The notes under the pieces are model-generated. The model saw only the letters and a list, made by a program, of their open reading frames with translations. It had not been told where the DNA came from and ran no database searches. Positions 1-6,136 of a stretch of 6,136 nt of DNA are shown here, piece by piece. How positions within the stretch are numbered: position 1 is the first letter of the stretch; each line of letters begins with the position of its first letter. Origin of the DNA: an uncultured Campylobacter sp. (GTDB taxonomy: Bacteria; Campylobacterota; Campylobacteria; Campylobacterales; Campylobacteraceae); assembly GCF_938018145.1 (NCBI RefSeq), contig NZ_CALIII010000087.1:1-6136 (forward strand), in the 5' to 3' direction. The position numbers and the translations under genes are program-made.

Positions 1-3000
1 CCTCGTCAAGCTTAAATGTTTTCTCCACGGTAGCCTGGAAATTTTTAGCGTAGGTGCTAAGCGGATAGGCGTGGATGACGTCAAGCTTTTGCGAGTATGT
101 ATAGCCGTTTTTACCGTCGTTTGCGGTGAAATTTATATATGATTTACCCGTAGCGTTAGCATCGATGACGAAATTTAATTTCGCGTTTTCGTTAGGTTTT
201 AGCTCGATACTGTCGACTGCTAGCTGCGCATTTAGGTTCGTATCTATGCTTAGAGCAACGGTTTTTGGCTCTTTAGTAGTGTTTATCACTCTTAGCGTGT
301 AGTTTACCTGGTCGCCCTGGATCAAATACGCAGTTTGCGTCGGTTTTAGGATGATGTCGTCTTTTACCTTGACGGCATTTACACTAAAGCCAAGCTTATC
401 GCCGATGACGCTAAGTACGGCCAAATTTATCTCGGAGTTGAAGCCGCTAGGTACCTCTACGTCAAAGTTCACTACGCCGTCCGCACCCGCTTTTGCGGTT
501 TGCATTTTGATGTAGGTTTTGACGTTTTTCTTATCGATAGGGCTGGCAAATTTAGCCATTCTCATCTCCATGAGAGCAGCTGCCGCGTCGCCGCCGAAGC
601 TTAGTACTTTACCGTCTTTTTTAAATCCGCTCAAATTTGCGTAGATGTCGTAGTCAAGCACGCCGTCGTTTAAAATTTTGTCAAAAAAGTCAAGCGGGCT
701 CTTTAGCTTTTGATTTGTTACTTGTAGCACGCCTTCATCAACTGCAAATAACGTAACCTCCGCATTTGGCTCAGTTTTTACGGTAGTTTTAAATTTGGAG
801 TTTGACTTCACGACTTTGGGCGCTTCGATGCTGACGTTCGTCGCTCGGTATGATTTGTCCGCTTTTACATAAACTTTGTCGTAGGTTCTAAACGGCATAG
901 TGTCGTTATCGGCTACGCGCATGATAGATGCCGTGACGTAAAGTCCCTCAAAGTCGAAATCAAGGTCAAATTTAGCGTTTGCTACGTTGTTTTCTATATT
1001 TACGACTTTATACTTTTTGACGTTTTCGGACTCGACCGTGATGATGCCGATGCCGCTTTTTAGCACAGAGCTAACGTCTACGTTTAGCGAGTCGCCTTTT
1101 TTATAGACTTTTTGGTTTAGCTTGATTTTGGCTTTAGCTAGCTCTTTTGTCGGTTGCAAGGTGCCGCCGTAGTCCCAGCCGCTAACATAGATATCTAAAT
1201 TTGCCGAGTGGCCGCTTAGGATATCGGAAACCACGACTATGAAGTCGCCGCTTTGATTGAAATCATAAACGAATTCGTTGCCGCTAAGAGTATCGCTAAA
1301 GACCTTTTCGTAGCGTTTGTTCCATTTTAGATAGCCTTCTTTGTCGTAGTTGTATTCCCAGATCGCTTTTTTGATCTCTACGGCTTTTTGTCTATCTTTT
1401 AACTCCTCGTCTTTAAGCGGATCGACGCTGACGAAATTTAGCGTTAGTTTGGAGTTTGAGTCGATGTAGGTGTCGTTTGCTCTGACGCCGACCATCACGT
1501 CAAAAGGATATACGCTAAAGTCGTTGCTGGCGCTTACGTTTTTGCCGTCGTCGTTAATGGTAAATACCGCGGTGCCTTTTAAAATGCTTGCGATTTTGCC
1601 TTTGTTTTGTAGCTTAAACGCAGTCGCGCCTTTACCCTCGTTATCTAGAGTTACAGGCTTAGTAAACTGATCTAGACCGTTTGCGGCGTATTCGCCGTTG
1701 CTAAATTTATACTCTTTAAATTTATCGTTTTTGTAATCTTGCTGATATAAATTTAACGCCACGTCGCCTTCTAGATTAGCCGCCGCTCCGCCAAAAAGGT
1801 AGTTGCTTTGCAGTTTTACGTCTATTAGATCGTCTAGAGCGTAAATTTGCTTATCTAGCTTAACTTCGTTTTTGATGCGTTGCGGAGTGAATGACTCGAC
1901 TGAAAAGTCGTAGCTATCGATGATTTTATTTGCAAAGATCACTTCAAATTTAAACGTTCCGGTTAGTCCAGAGTTTACCGGCTCATCGAAATTTATCACG
2001 CCAAGCTCGGTGGTGTTTACGCCTTTATTTAGGATCACTTTATTTTGCGGATCTCTGATTTTTAGCTTAACGGGCATGTTTGAGAGGCTCTTAAACAGCG
2101 CGTTTTTGATGATGATCTCGCCTTTTATGTTTTCCTGCGGACGGATAATGTTGCTAGCAAAATGCAAATACGCGCTATACGTCTCGCTTCTATCTTTGGC
2201 GTCTAAATTTGACTCCTCGTTTAGGCGTTTGTTTTGCGATAGGGCGATGAAGCTCTGCTCTTTACCTAGCGTTAAAACTGCGCTTGAGACGTCTTTGCCG
2301 ATGTCTTTTTTGTTAAATTTAAATACGCCTTCGTCGTTTGTGATGCCGCTTGCGATGAGATTGTTTTTAGTGGAGTAAATTTTGACGTCCGCGTTTGCGA
2401 CCACTTCGTTTTTACTCAAGCGGTTGGCAAATAAAAACACCTCGTCTTTTGAAACCTTCATGCTTAGGCCGATATCGGTTAGATAGACCGCTTTTTGTAC
2501 GCTTTTATCTTTGTCGTAGTAGATCGTGACTAGATAAACTCCGTCGCCGCCCTCGGCAAAGTCAAGCTTGATCTTGCTTTTTTGCATTTCGTTTTGAGCA
2601 CCGCCGATCTCGTAGTTTTTGCTAGCTACTTCCTCGGCGTAGTTATCCAAAGGAGTCTCGGTAAAATTTAAAAAGTATCTTAAATTTTGCTCTTTTAGCT
2701 TCTCGACGACGACTTTAGCGGTGTTTGTGTTTACGCTTTTTATACCGATCTCGCCCAGGTTAGACATATAGGTGCCGCTATCGGTAAACTCCAAAAACGG
2801 CTTTAGATCGCCGAAAGCTACGTTAAATGAGGAGTTTTCTCGTAGCATCGAGTAGTCGTCGCCAAAGCCCTTGTAGAAGGTGACTTTGTAGGTTGTCTGC
2901 GGTTTGAAGTCTTTACTGGTAATGTCGATATAGTAGTAGTAATACTCGCCGTCGGCGTCTTGGTGGCTAGTGTACTCCATTTCGCCAACTTCAAAGCTAT

Positions 3001-3757
3001 TTACGCCCTCGACCTTGATAAATTTTTTAATATTATCAGAATCTATCCAATCTTTAAGATAGAGTCTAGCCGCTAGTTTGCCGTTATCTAGGCTGATGCC
3101 TTCGACTTCGTTTAAAAACATAGTCTTGGCTTTTGGCTTATCGACGAAATTTTCATCGGGATTTGAGACTTTTTGCACGACCTCAAAACTATCGGCCAAA
3201 TTTATACCCGAAGTATTTTTGAGGTTTTTAGAAACCGAAAATACTAAATTGTCGCCGCTTTCAAGTAACTTTATCTGAAAGCTTTTAGGCGTTTTGGCTA
3301 CGATTTTATATTTGATGTTTTGTTTGGCTAAATTTTGCTTGTCGTAAATTTTAAAATTCGCGGCAAACTCATCCTCGCTAACCTCGTCATTAAACACCGC
3401 TAAAAAGGTATCTCCGGAGTACTCGATCATATTTGATAGCACGAAATCTCCGCCGTAAAATTTAACCTTACTATCGCCTTTTTTGCACGAGTAGCTTACG
3501 CCTTTTGCAAGAGGCTTTTTAGGGTAAAAGAAAATCTGGCTTGATCCGTACTCAAAGGCTCCGGTTATCTCGGGTGCGCACTCGATTATCTTTTTGTGCG
3601 TGACTTTGCCGATGAGAGACTGTTCGTTTTGAGCGTATTTGACGCCAAGACTCACCGAGCCGTCGTCTAATGCCCTGCTTGAACCGTCAAGCGTAAAGGC
3701 GCTTAAATTTGCCGCCAAAATGCAGCTTAGGCTTAAGCCGACTAACTTGAAACGCAT
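1..3757 (-). CDS. yfhM: Bacterial alpha-2-macroglobulin (periplasmic protease trap), C-terminus cut off by the window edge
   Basis: Seen: starting at the ATG at 3757, I read 1252 codons to the left edge without a stop or frameshift. Residues 1-20 form a Sec signal peptide, probably cut after LSA. Residues 54-95 fit the N-terminal domain of the family. Residues 428-480 (starting DIGLSMKVSKDEVFLF) and 533-625 (IIRPQEN at 537-543, SFTPQ at 622-626) fit macroglobulin-like domains. YLFGGAA is at 653-659, VSGW at 858-861 and YKKGD at 885-889. The A2M domain shows AVDEG at 1005-1009, GGDAAAA at 1055-1061, and PSGFNSEINLAVLS from 1103. Cysteines occur only at 12, 60 and 91. The thioester motif CxEQ is therefore not in the visible part and would lie beyond the left edge, as expected from the family's domain order. 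Family knowledge: such proteins, about 1500-1900 residues long, trap attacking proteases in the periplasm and are often encoded next to PBP1C. The start is fixed by a perfect AGGAGG 5 bases upstream and by the TAATG overlap with pbpC. The symbol follows the E. coli gene next to pbpC. Odd: no convincing lipobox, a run of five tyrosines at 272-276, and two D-x-N-x-S/T sequons (832-836, 1199-1203). Confidence 0.93.
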   Translation of the reverse strand, partial: MRFKLVGLSLSCILAANLSAFTLDGSSRALDDGSVSLGVKYAQNEQSLIGKVTHKKIIECAPEITGAFEYGSSQIFFYPKKPLAKGVSYSCKKGDSKVKFYGGDFVLSNMIEYSGDTFLAVFNDEVSEDEFAANFKIYDKQNLAKQNIKYKIVAKTPKSFQIKLLESGDNLVFSVSKNLKNTSGINLADSFEVVQKVSNPDENFVDKPKAKTMFLNEVEGISLDNGKLAARLYLKDWIDSDNIKKFIKVEGVNSFEVGEMEYTSHQDADGEYYYYYIDITSKDFKPQTTYKVTFYKGFGDDYSMLRENSSFNVAFGDLKPFLEFTDSGTYMSNLGEIGIKSVNTNTAKVVVEKLKEQNLRYFLNFTETPLDNYAEEVASKNYEIGGAQNEMQKSKIKLDFAEGGDGVYLVTIYYDKDKSVQKAVYLTDIGLSMKVSKDEVFLFANRLSKNEVVANADVKIYSTKNNLIASGITNDEGVFKFNKKDIGKDVSSAVLTLGKEQSFIALSQNKRLNEESNLDAKDRSETYSAYLHFASNIIRPQENIKGEIIIKNALFKSLSNMPVKLKIRDPQNKVILNKGVNTTELGVINFDEPVNSGLTGTFKFEVIFANKIIDSYDFSVESFTPQRIKNEVKLDKQIYALDDLIDVKLQSNYLFGGAAANLEGDVALNLYQQDYKNDKFKEYKFSNGEYAANGLDQFTKPVTLDNEGKGATAFKLQNKGKIASILKGTAVFTINDDGKNVSASNDFSVYPFDVMVGVRANDTYIDSNSKLTLNFVSVDPLKDEELKDRQKAVEIKKAIWEYNYDKEGYLKWNKRYEKVFSDTLSGNEFVYDFNQSGDFIVVVSDILSGHSANLDIYVSGWDYGGTLQPTKELAKAKIKLNQKVYKKGDSLNVDVSSVLKSGIGIITVESENVKKYKVVNIENNVANAKFDLDFDFEGLYVTASIMRVADNDTMPFRTYDKVYVKADKSYRATNVSIEAPKVVKSNSKFKTTVKTEPNAEVTLFAVDEGVLQVTNQKLKSPLDFFDKILNDGVLDYDIYANLSGFKKDGKVLSFGGDAAAALMEMRMAKFASPIDKKNVKTYIKMQTAKAGADGVVNFDVEVPSGFNSEINLAVLSVIGDKLGFSVNAVKVKDDIILKPTQTAYLIQGDQVNYTLRVINTTKEPKTVALSIDTNLNAQLAVDSIELKPNENAKLNFVIDANATGKSYINFTANDGKNGYTYSQKLDVIHAYPLSTYAKNFQATVEKTFKLDE

Positions 3758-5925
3758 TAAAACCTCCTTATTTCGATATTGATTTCGCTTAAATTCGAAT
3801 TTTCGTCCAGACACCCGAGCTTATGTTTGCCTTGCGTTAAATTTAATGTATTTTCGCTCGCGTTGTTTACTTTTTCCCACTCGTTTTCATCGATCTTGAG
3901 ATATATCTCATCGCCGATATATGCGTAACATTTTAGCATAACTTTAGTTAAATTTTCATCGCTTAGCAGAATTTGATTATTTGACGGCGTTGCAACGAGA
4001 GGTTTATAGCTTTTAAATTTATAGTAACAAGGACTATCTTTGATATCTTCTTGAGTAATCGCGCCGTTTTTGAGTAAAAATCCTACTTCATCGCCCCTGA
4101 TACTCTCGCAGATATCTTTTGGCGCAACGCCCTCTATCTGCCAGTCGTCCTCTTCATCTCTGCACTCTTTAAATTTAAACGCATCAAGGCAGGTTTTTTT
4201 TGACTTAATGCCGCCTGGCGCGCTCATAAAAGACAATTTTTGCTTTTGAGCCAGCAGCTTAAAGACGTCAAAAACCGTGCGCGAAGCGTCGCTAAATCCG
4301 CTTAAATTTTGCGTCTTTTTGCCGTTAAAGTTACCAAACCACACCGCAACCGTGTAGTCGTTATTTACGCCGATCGTATAGATATCGCGCGAGCCGTAGC
4401 TGGTGCCGGTTTTAAAGGCGATTTGAGGCGTGTCTTTTGCGTATTGCCACGCGACGCCTAGGTAGCTTCGGGAGGCCGAGGAGAGCATTTTTGAGGTTAG
4501 ATACGCGCTTTGCGGGCTGATTAGCCGTCCGTAGCCGCTAAGCGTCTTGCCTGCGACTTCAAGAGGTTTTAGCTCGCCGCCGTTTGCGTAGATAGTGTAG
4601 AGGTGGGCTAAGCTTAGCAAGCTCATTTCCGCGCTTCCAAGCGCGATACTATCGGCGTAAAATTCCTTTGAATTGCTCACCAAATGCACGCGAGAAAGCA
4701 GCTCGTAAAGAGAGTTTTCGCCTAGTTTGTTGTTTAGGCTAACAGCCGGGATATTTAGGCTAAGCGCTAGCGCCTCGGTCGCTGAGATGATACCAAAAAA
4801 CCTGCTGTCGTAGTTTTTGGGCACGTACTCTCCGAGGAAAATTTCTGTATCTATCATCTGGCTTTTTGGCGTGATGAAACCCTCGTCGAGTCCTAGCGAA
4901 AATATAAACGGCTTTAGCGTCGAGCCCACGTTTCTGCTCATCGTTACGCCGTCGTTTTGCCCCTGCGGAGCGTGCCAGTCGTGTGAGCCCACGTATGCCG
5001 CTACGCTCATATTTTTGTTGTCGATTATTATCCCGGCGGCGTTGTAGGCGTCTTTTGATTTTAGCGAGGTAGCCGTATTTTTTAGCGCGTTTTCTAGTAA
5101 AATTTGCAAATTTAGATCCAAATTTGAGTGCGTAACGCCGTTTTTTAGAGCTTGCGCGGCGTAGTGCCTAGCCTTATAAACGGCGTCGTAGCGTTTGTTT
5201 TTAAACGGCTCCCTTTGTGCCCTTTGAAATGCGCTTTGATCTATCACGCCCGCTTTATAAAGCAGCTTTGCGACGCGGTTTTTTAGCGCGTTGATGTTTG
5301 ATTTTTTATCTAGGCGGTTGGCGTTTGGATTTTTTGGGATCGTGCTTAAAAGCGCGCACTCGGCGATACTAAGCTCGCTTAAATCTTTACCGAAGTAAAA
5401 CCTCGCAGCAGCAGCCGCGCCCTCGATATTTCCGCCGTAGGGAGCGAGGTTAAAGTAAAAATTTAAAATCTCGTCTTTGCTATAGTGCCACTCTAGCTGA
5501 AGCGCGGTAAAGATTTCTTTAAATTTATTCGCGTAGGTGCGCTCATCTCTCTTCATCATACGCGCGACTTGCATCGTGATCGTGGATGCGCCGATGCGGT
5601 TAGAGTGCGTGAGATTGTGCGCGGCAGCGCGGATCATGGCAAAGGGATTTACGCCGATGTGGTAGTAGAAAAATTTATCCTCAAACAAAAGAACGCTATC
5701 TTTTAGCGTCTGCGGGATGTTTTTAGCCTCAAATCTCCAAATTTCGTCGCTGCTAGGCCGAAGGGCGACGATCTGGCCGTTTTTATCAAAAAGTATGAGC
5801 GAATTTTCCCGCTTTAGCGCTTTGACGTCGAGCGGATAGGCGAAGTCGAGCGCCAAAAAAGCTACAAAGCAGAGCAGGGCGACTGCGGCGAAGTATTTGA
5901 TAAATTTAGCTAAAACTCTTTTCAT
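3757..5925 (-). CDS. pbpC: Penicillin-binding protein 1C (bifunctional peptidoglycan glycosyltransferase/transpeptidase)
   Basis: This 722-residue protein polymerises glycan strands from lipid II and carries a penicillin-binding transpeptidase domain, acting at the outer face of the inner membrane. Seen: one N-terminal membrane segment at about 11-29. The GT51 domain has EDKFFYYHIG at 82-91 (catalytic Glu82), GASTITMQ at 112-119, and KFKE at 134-137 with the probable second catalytic Glu137. The transpeptidase has STLK at 335-338 (nucleophile Ser335), SLN at 389-391, and KTGTSYGSRD from 505. The last 80 or so residues fit the C-terminal domain typical of PBP1C (BiPBP_C), which separates it from PBP1A. 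Six cysteines (579, 588, 606, 633, 666, 705) lie after the transpeptidase. Length is close to E. coli PbpC (about 770). Start choice: the open frame extends 24 codons upstream to a TTG at 5997, but that extension is charged and polar, has no ribosome site and crosses the promoter region. ATG 5925 puts a short basic stretch directly before the membrane segment. It is the first gene of a unit with the A2M gene. Note that C. jejuni 'pbpC' is a different, PBP2-like protein. Odd: no good Shine-Dalgarno sequence before ATG 5925. Confidence 0.95.
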   Translation of the reverse strand: MKRVLAKFIKYFAAVALLCFVAFLALDFAYPLDVKALKRENSLILFDKNGQIVALRPSSDEIWRFEAKNIPQTLKDSVLLFEDKFFYYHIGVNPFAMIRAAAHNLTHSNRIGASTITMQVARMMKRDERTYANKFKEIFTALQLEWHYSKDEILNFYFNLAPYGGNIEGAAAAARFYFGKDLSELSIAECALLSTIPKNPNANRLDKKSNINALKNRVAKLLYKAGVIDQSAFQRAQREPFKNKRYDAVYKARHYAAQALKNGVTHSNLDLNLQILLENALKNTATSLKSKDAYNAAGIIIDNKNMSVAAYVGSHDWHAPQGQNDGVTMSRNVGSTLKPFIFSLGLDEGFITPKSQMIDTEIFLGEYVPKNYDSRFFGIISATEALALSLNIPAVSLNNKLGENSLYELLSRVHLVSNSKEFYADSIALGSAEMSLLSLAHLYTIYANGGELKPLEVAGKTLSGYGRLISPQSAYLTSKMLSSASRSYLGVAWQYAKDTPQIAFKTGTSYGSRDIYTIGVNNDYTVAVWFGNFNGKKTQNLSGFSDASRTVFDVFKLLAQKQKLSFMSAPGGIKSKKTCLDAFKFKECRDEEDDWQIEGVAPKDICESIRGDEVGFLLKNGAITQEDIKDSPCYYKFKSYKPLVATPSNNQILLSDENLTKVMLKCYAYIGDEIYLKIDENEWEKVNNASENTLNLTQGKHKLGCLDENSNLSEINIEIRRF
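3763..3768 (-). promoter_or_regulatory. Ribosome binding site of the A2M gene, inside the end of pbpC
   Basis: The minus strand reads AAGGAGGTTTTAATG. AGGAGG is a perfect Shine-Dalgarno core with 5 bases to the ATG at 3757. The same bases are the codons AGG AGG TTT TAA that end pbpC (Arg-Arg-Phe-stop). The stop and the next start share one A (TAATG). This decides the A2M start and implies translational coupling, because ribosomes finishing pbpC stop on top of the next start. Confidence 0.9.
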
Positions 5926-5931
5926 TTCGCG

Positions 5932-5937
5932 ATTATA
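5932..5937 (-). promoter_or_regulatory. Candidate -10 box for pbpC, placed for a leaderless transcript
   Basis: The minus strand reads GATATAATCGCGAAATG: a perfect TATAAT followed by 6 bases and then the pbpC ATG. A start site at the usual distance would fall on or next to the A of the ATG. I see no clear -35 box, which is normal for Campylobacter sigma-70 promoters, and no TGn extension. A weaker alternative is TATCAT at 5979-5974 on the same strand, which would give a leader of about 40 bases but still no good ribosome site. The assignment is inference from spacing. Confidence 0.45.
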
Positions 5938-5986
5938 TCGAATTTGCGCGTAAAATCTCGAAAGATTAAATTTATGATAATTGATA

Positions 5987-5992
5987 TATAAT
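5987..5992 (+). promoter_or_regulatory. Candidate -10 box for fumC
   Basis: TATAAT lies within TTGATATATAAT, in an AT-rich stretch, 34 bases before the fumC ATG. A start site near 5998-6000 would leave a leader of about 27 bases that carries a good ribosome site. No -35 hexamer is evident, as usual for this genus. It is the only close TATAAT match on this strand of the gap between the genes. Confidence 0.6.
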
Positions 5993-6012
5993 TTCAAATA
6001 CTAATTTAAGCA

Positions 6013-6018
6013 AAGGAG
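6013..6018 (+). promoter_or_regulatory. Ribosome binding site of fumC
   Basis: AAGGAG with 8 bases to the ATG at 6027. This strong, normally spaced site fixes the fumC start and contrasts with the absence of one before the divergent pbpC ATG. Confidence 0.88.
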
Positions 6019-6026
6019 ATAAAGGC

Positions 6027-6136
6027 ATGGAATATAGAATAGAAAAAGACACGATGGGCGAGGTAAAGGTTCCGAATGAGAAATATTGGGGTGCGCAGAC
6101 GCAGCGTAGCCATGAAAATTTCGAGATCGGAGTAGG
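6027..6136 (+). CDS. fumC: Fumarate hydratase class II, N-terminal 36 codons only
   Basis: The enzyme interconverts fumarate and L-malate in the cytoplasm as part of the citric acid cycle. Class II enzymes are iron-independent homotetramers of about 460 residues. Seen: the N-terminus reads [15 protein letters not shown] and continues with [17 protein letters not shown]. The D-(S/T)-MG-x(2-3)-VP and WGAQTQRS signatures are typical of class II fumarases and of the related aspartase. E. coli FumC begins in the same style (EKDSMG, then WGAQTQRS). Aspartate ammonia-lyase (AspA) belongs to the same superfamily and is the main alternative. The QRS after WGAQT favours fumarase, since aspartases usually have QTxRA. 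The rest, including the GSSxMPxKxN signature, lies beyond the right edge. It is transcribed away from pbpC and has its own promoter and ribosome site, so it is a separate unit. Confidence 0.88.
   Translation, partial: MEYRIEKDTMGEVKVPNEKYWGAQTQRSHENFEIGV

Noticed and set aside
500..1000. Protease bait region of the A2M
   Set aside because: The stretch around residues 1055-1085 is rich in Met, Lys and Arg and could look like bait, but it matches the conserved linker with GGDAA in the A2M domain; I cannot place the bait segment without an alignment.
1470..1670. Plus-strand open frame of 66 codons
   Set aside because: Antisense to the A2M gene, no ribosome site and no recognisable protein features.
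1920..2378. Plus-strand open frame of 152 codons
   Set aside because: It lies fully inside the A2M gene on the opposite strand, has no ribosome site, and its hydrophobic low-complexity translation is what an antisense frame of this gene would give.
2930..2944. TAC/TAT run coding for five tyrosines in the A2M, as a possible phase-variable repeat
   Set aside because: It is short, mixed and made of whole codons, so slippage would not shift the frame; it lacks the long homopolymer typical of Campylobacter phase variation.
3078..3278. Plus-strand open frame of 66 codons
   Set aside because: Antisense shadow of the A2M gene with no supporting signals.
3757..3790. Intrinsic terminator between pbpC and the A2M gene
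   Set aside because: The genes overlap by one base and there is no hairpin followed by a T run; they are most likely on one transcript.
4817..5047. Plus-strand open frame of 76 codons
   Set aside because: Antisense to the transpeptidase core of pbpC, whose motifs (STLK, SLN) are clearly coded on the other strand.
1..5925. The very frequent AAATTT hexamer as a possible repeat or binding-site array
   Set aside because: It is irregularly spaced, occurs inside codons for common residues such as Lys, Phe, Asn and Leu, and is typical of Campylobacter coding sequence in general.

Overview
This window looks like chromosomal DNA from a Campylobacter of moderate GC content, in the style of the oral or intestinal species (C. 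rectus, C. showae, C. curvus, C. concisus). The evidence is the very frequent AAATTT hexamer across the coding sequence, TATAAT -10 boxes without a clear -35 box, strong AAGGAG-type ribosome binding sites, and the protein sequences. The exact species cannot be told from the sequence alone.

Layout: positions 1-5925 are a two-gene unit read on the minus strand. pbpC (5925 to 3757) comes first. It is followed, with a one-base TAATG overlap, by a bacterial alpha-2-macroglobulin (A2M) gene that starts at 3757 and stays open to the left edge (1252 codons seen, C-terminus missing). Positions 5926-6026 are a 101-base divergent control region with a TATAAT box for each direction. Positions 6027-6136 hold the first 36 codons of fumC (class II fumarate hydratase) on the plus strand.

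The pbpC/A2M pair is a known conserved pairing. PBP1C is an inner-membrane glycan polymerase and transpeptidase. The A2M is a periplasmic protease trap. The usual idea is that the trap guards the envelope against foreign proteases while PBP1C repairs murein. Here the coupling is very tight: the Shine-Dalgarno sequence of the A2M gene is made of the two AGG arginine codons at the end of pbpC.

I found no mobile element, RNA gene, CRISPR array or intrinsic terminator. The window is a known type of locus rather than a new system. The points worth a second look are the A2M secretion signal (it seems not to be a lipoprotein), N-glycosylation sequons in both envelope proteins, a possible leaderless pbpC message, and the divergent cysteine-rich segment of PBP1C.
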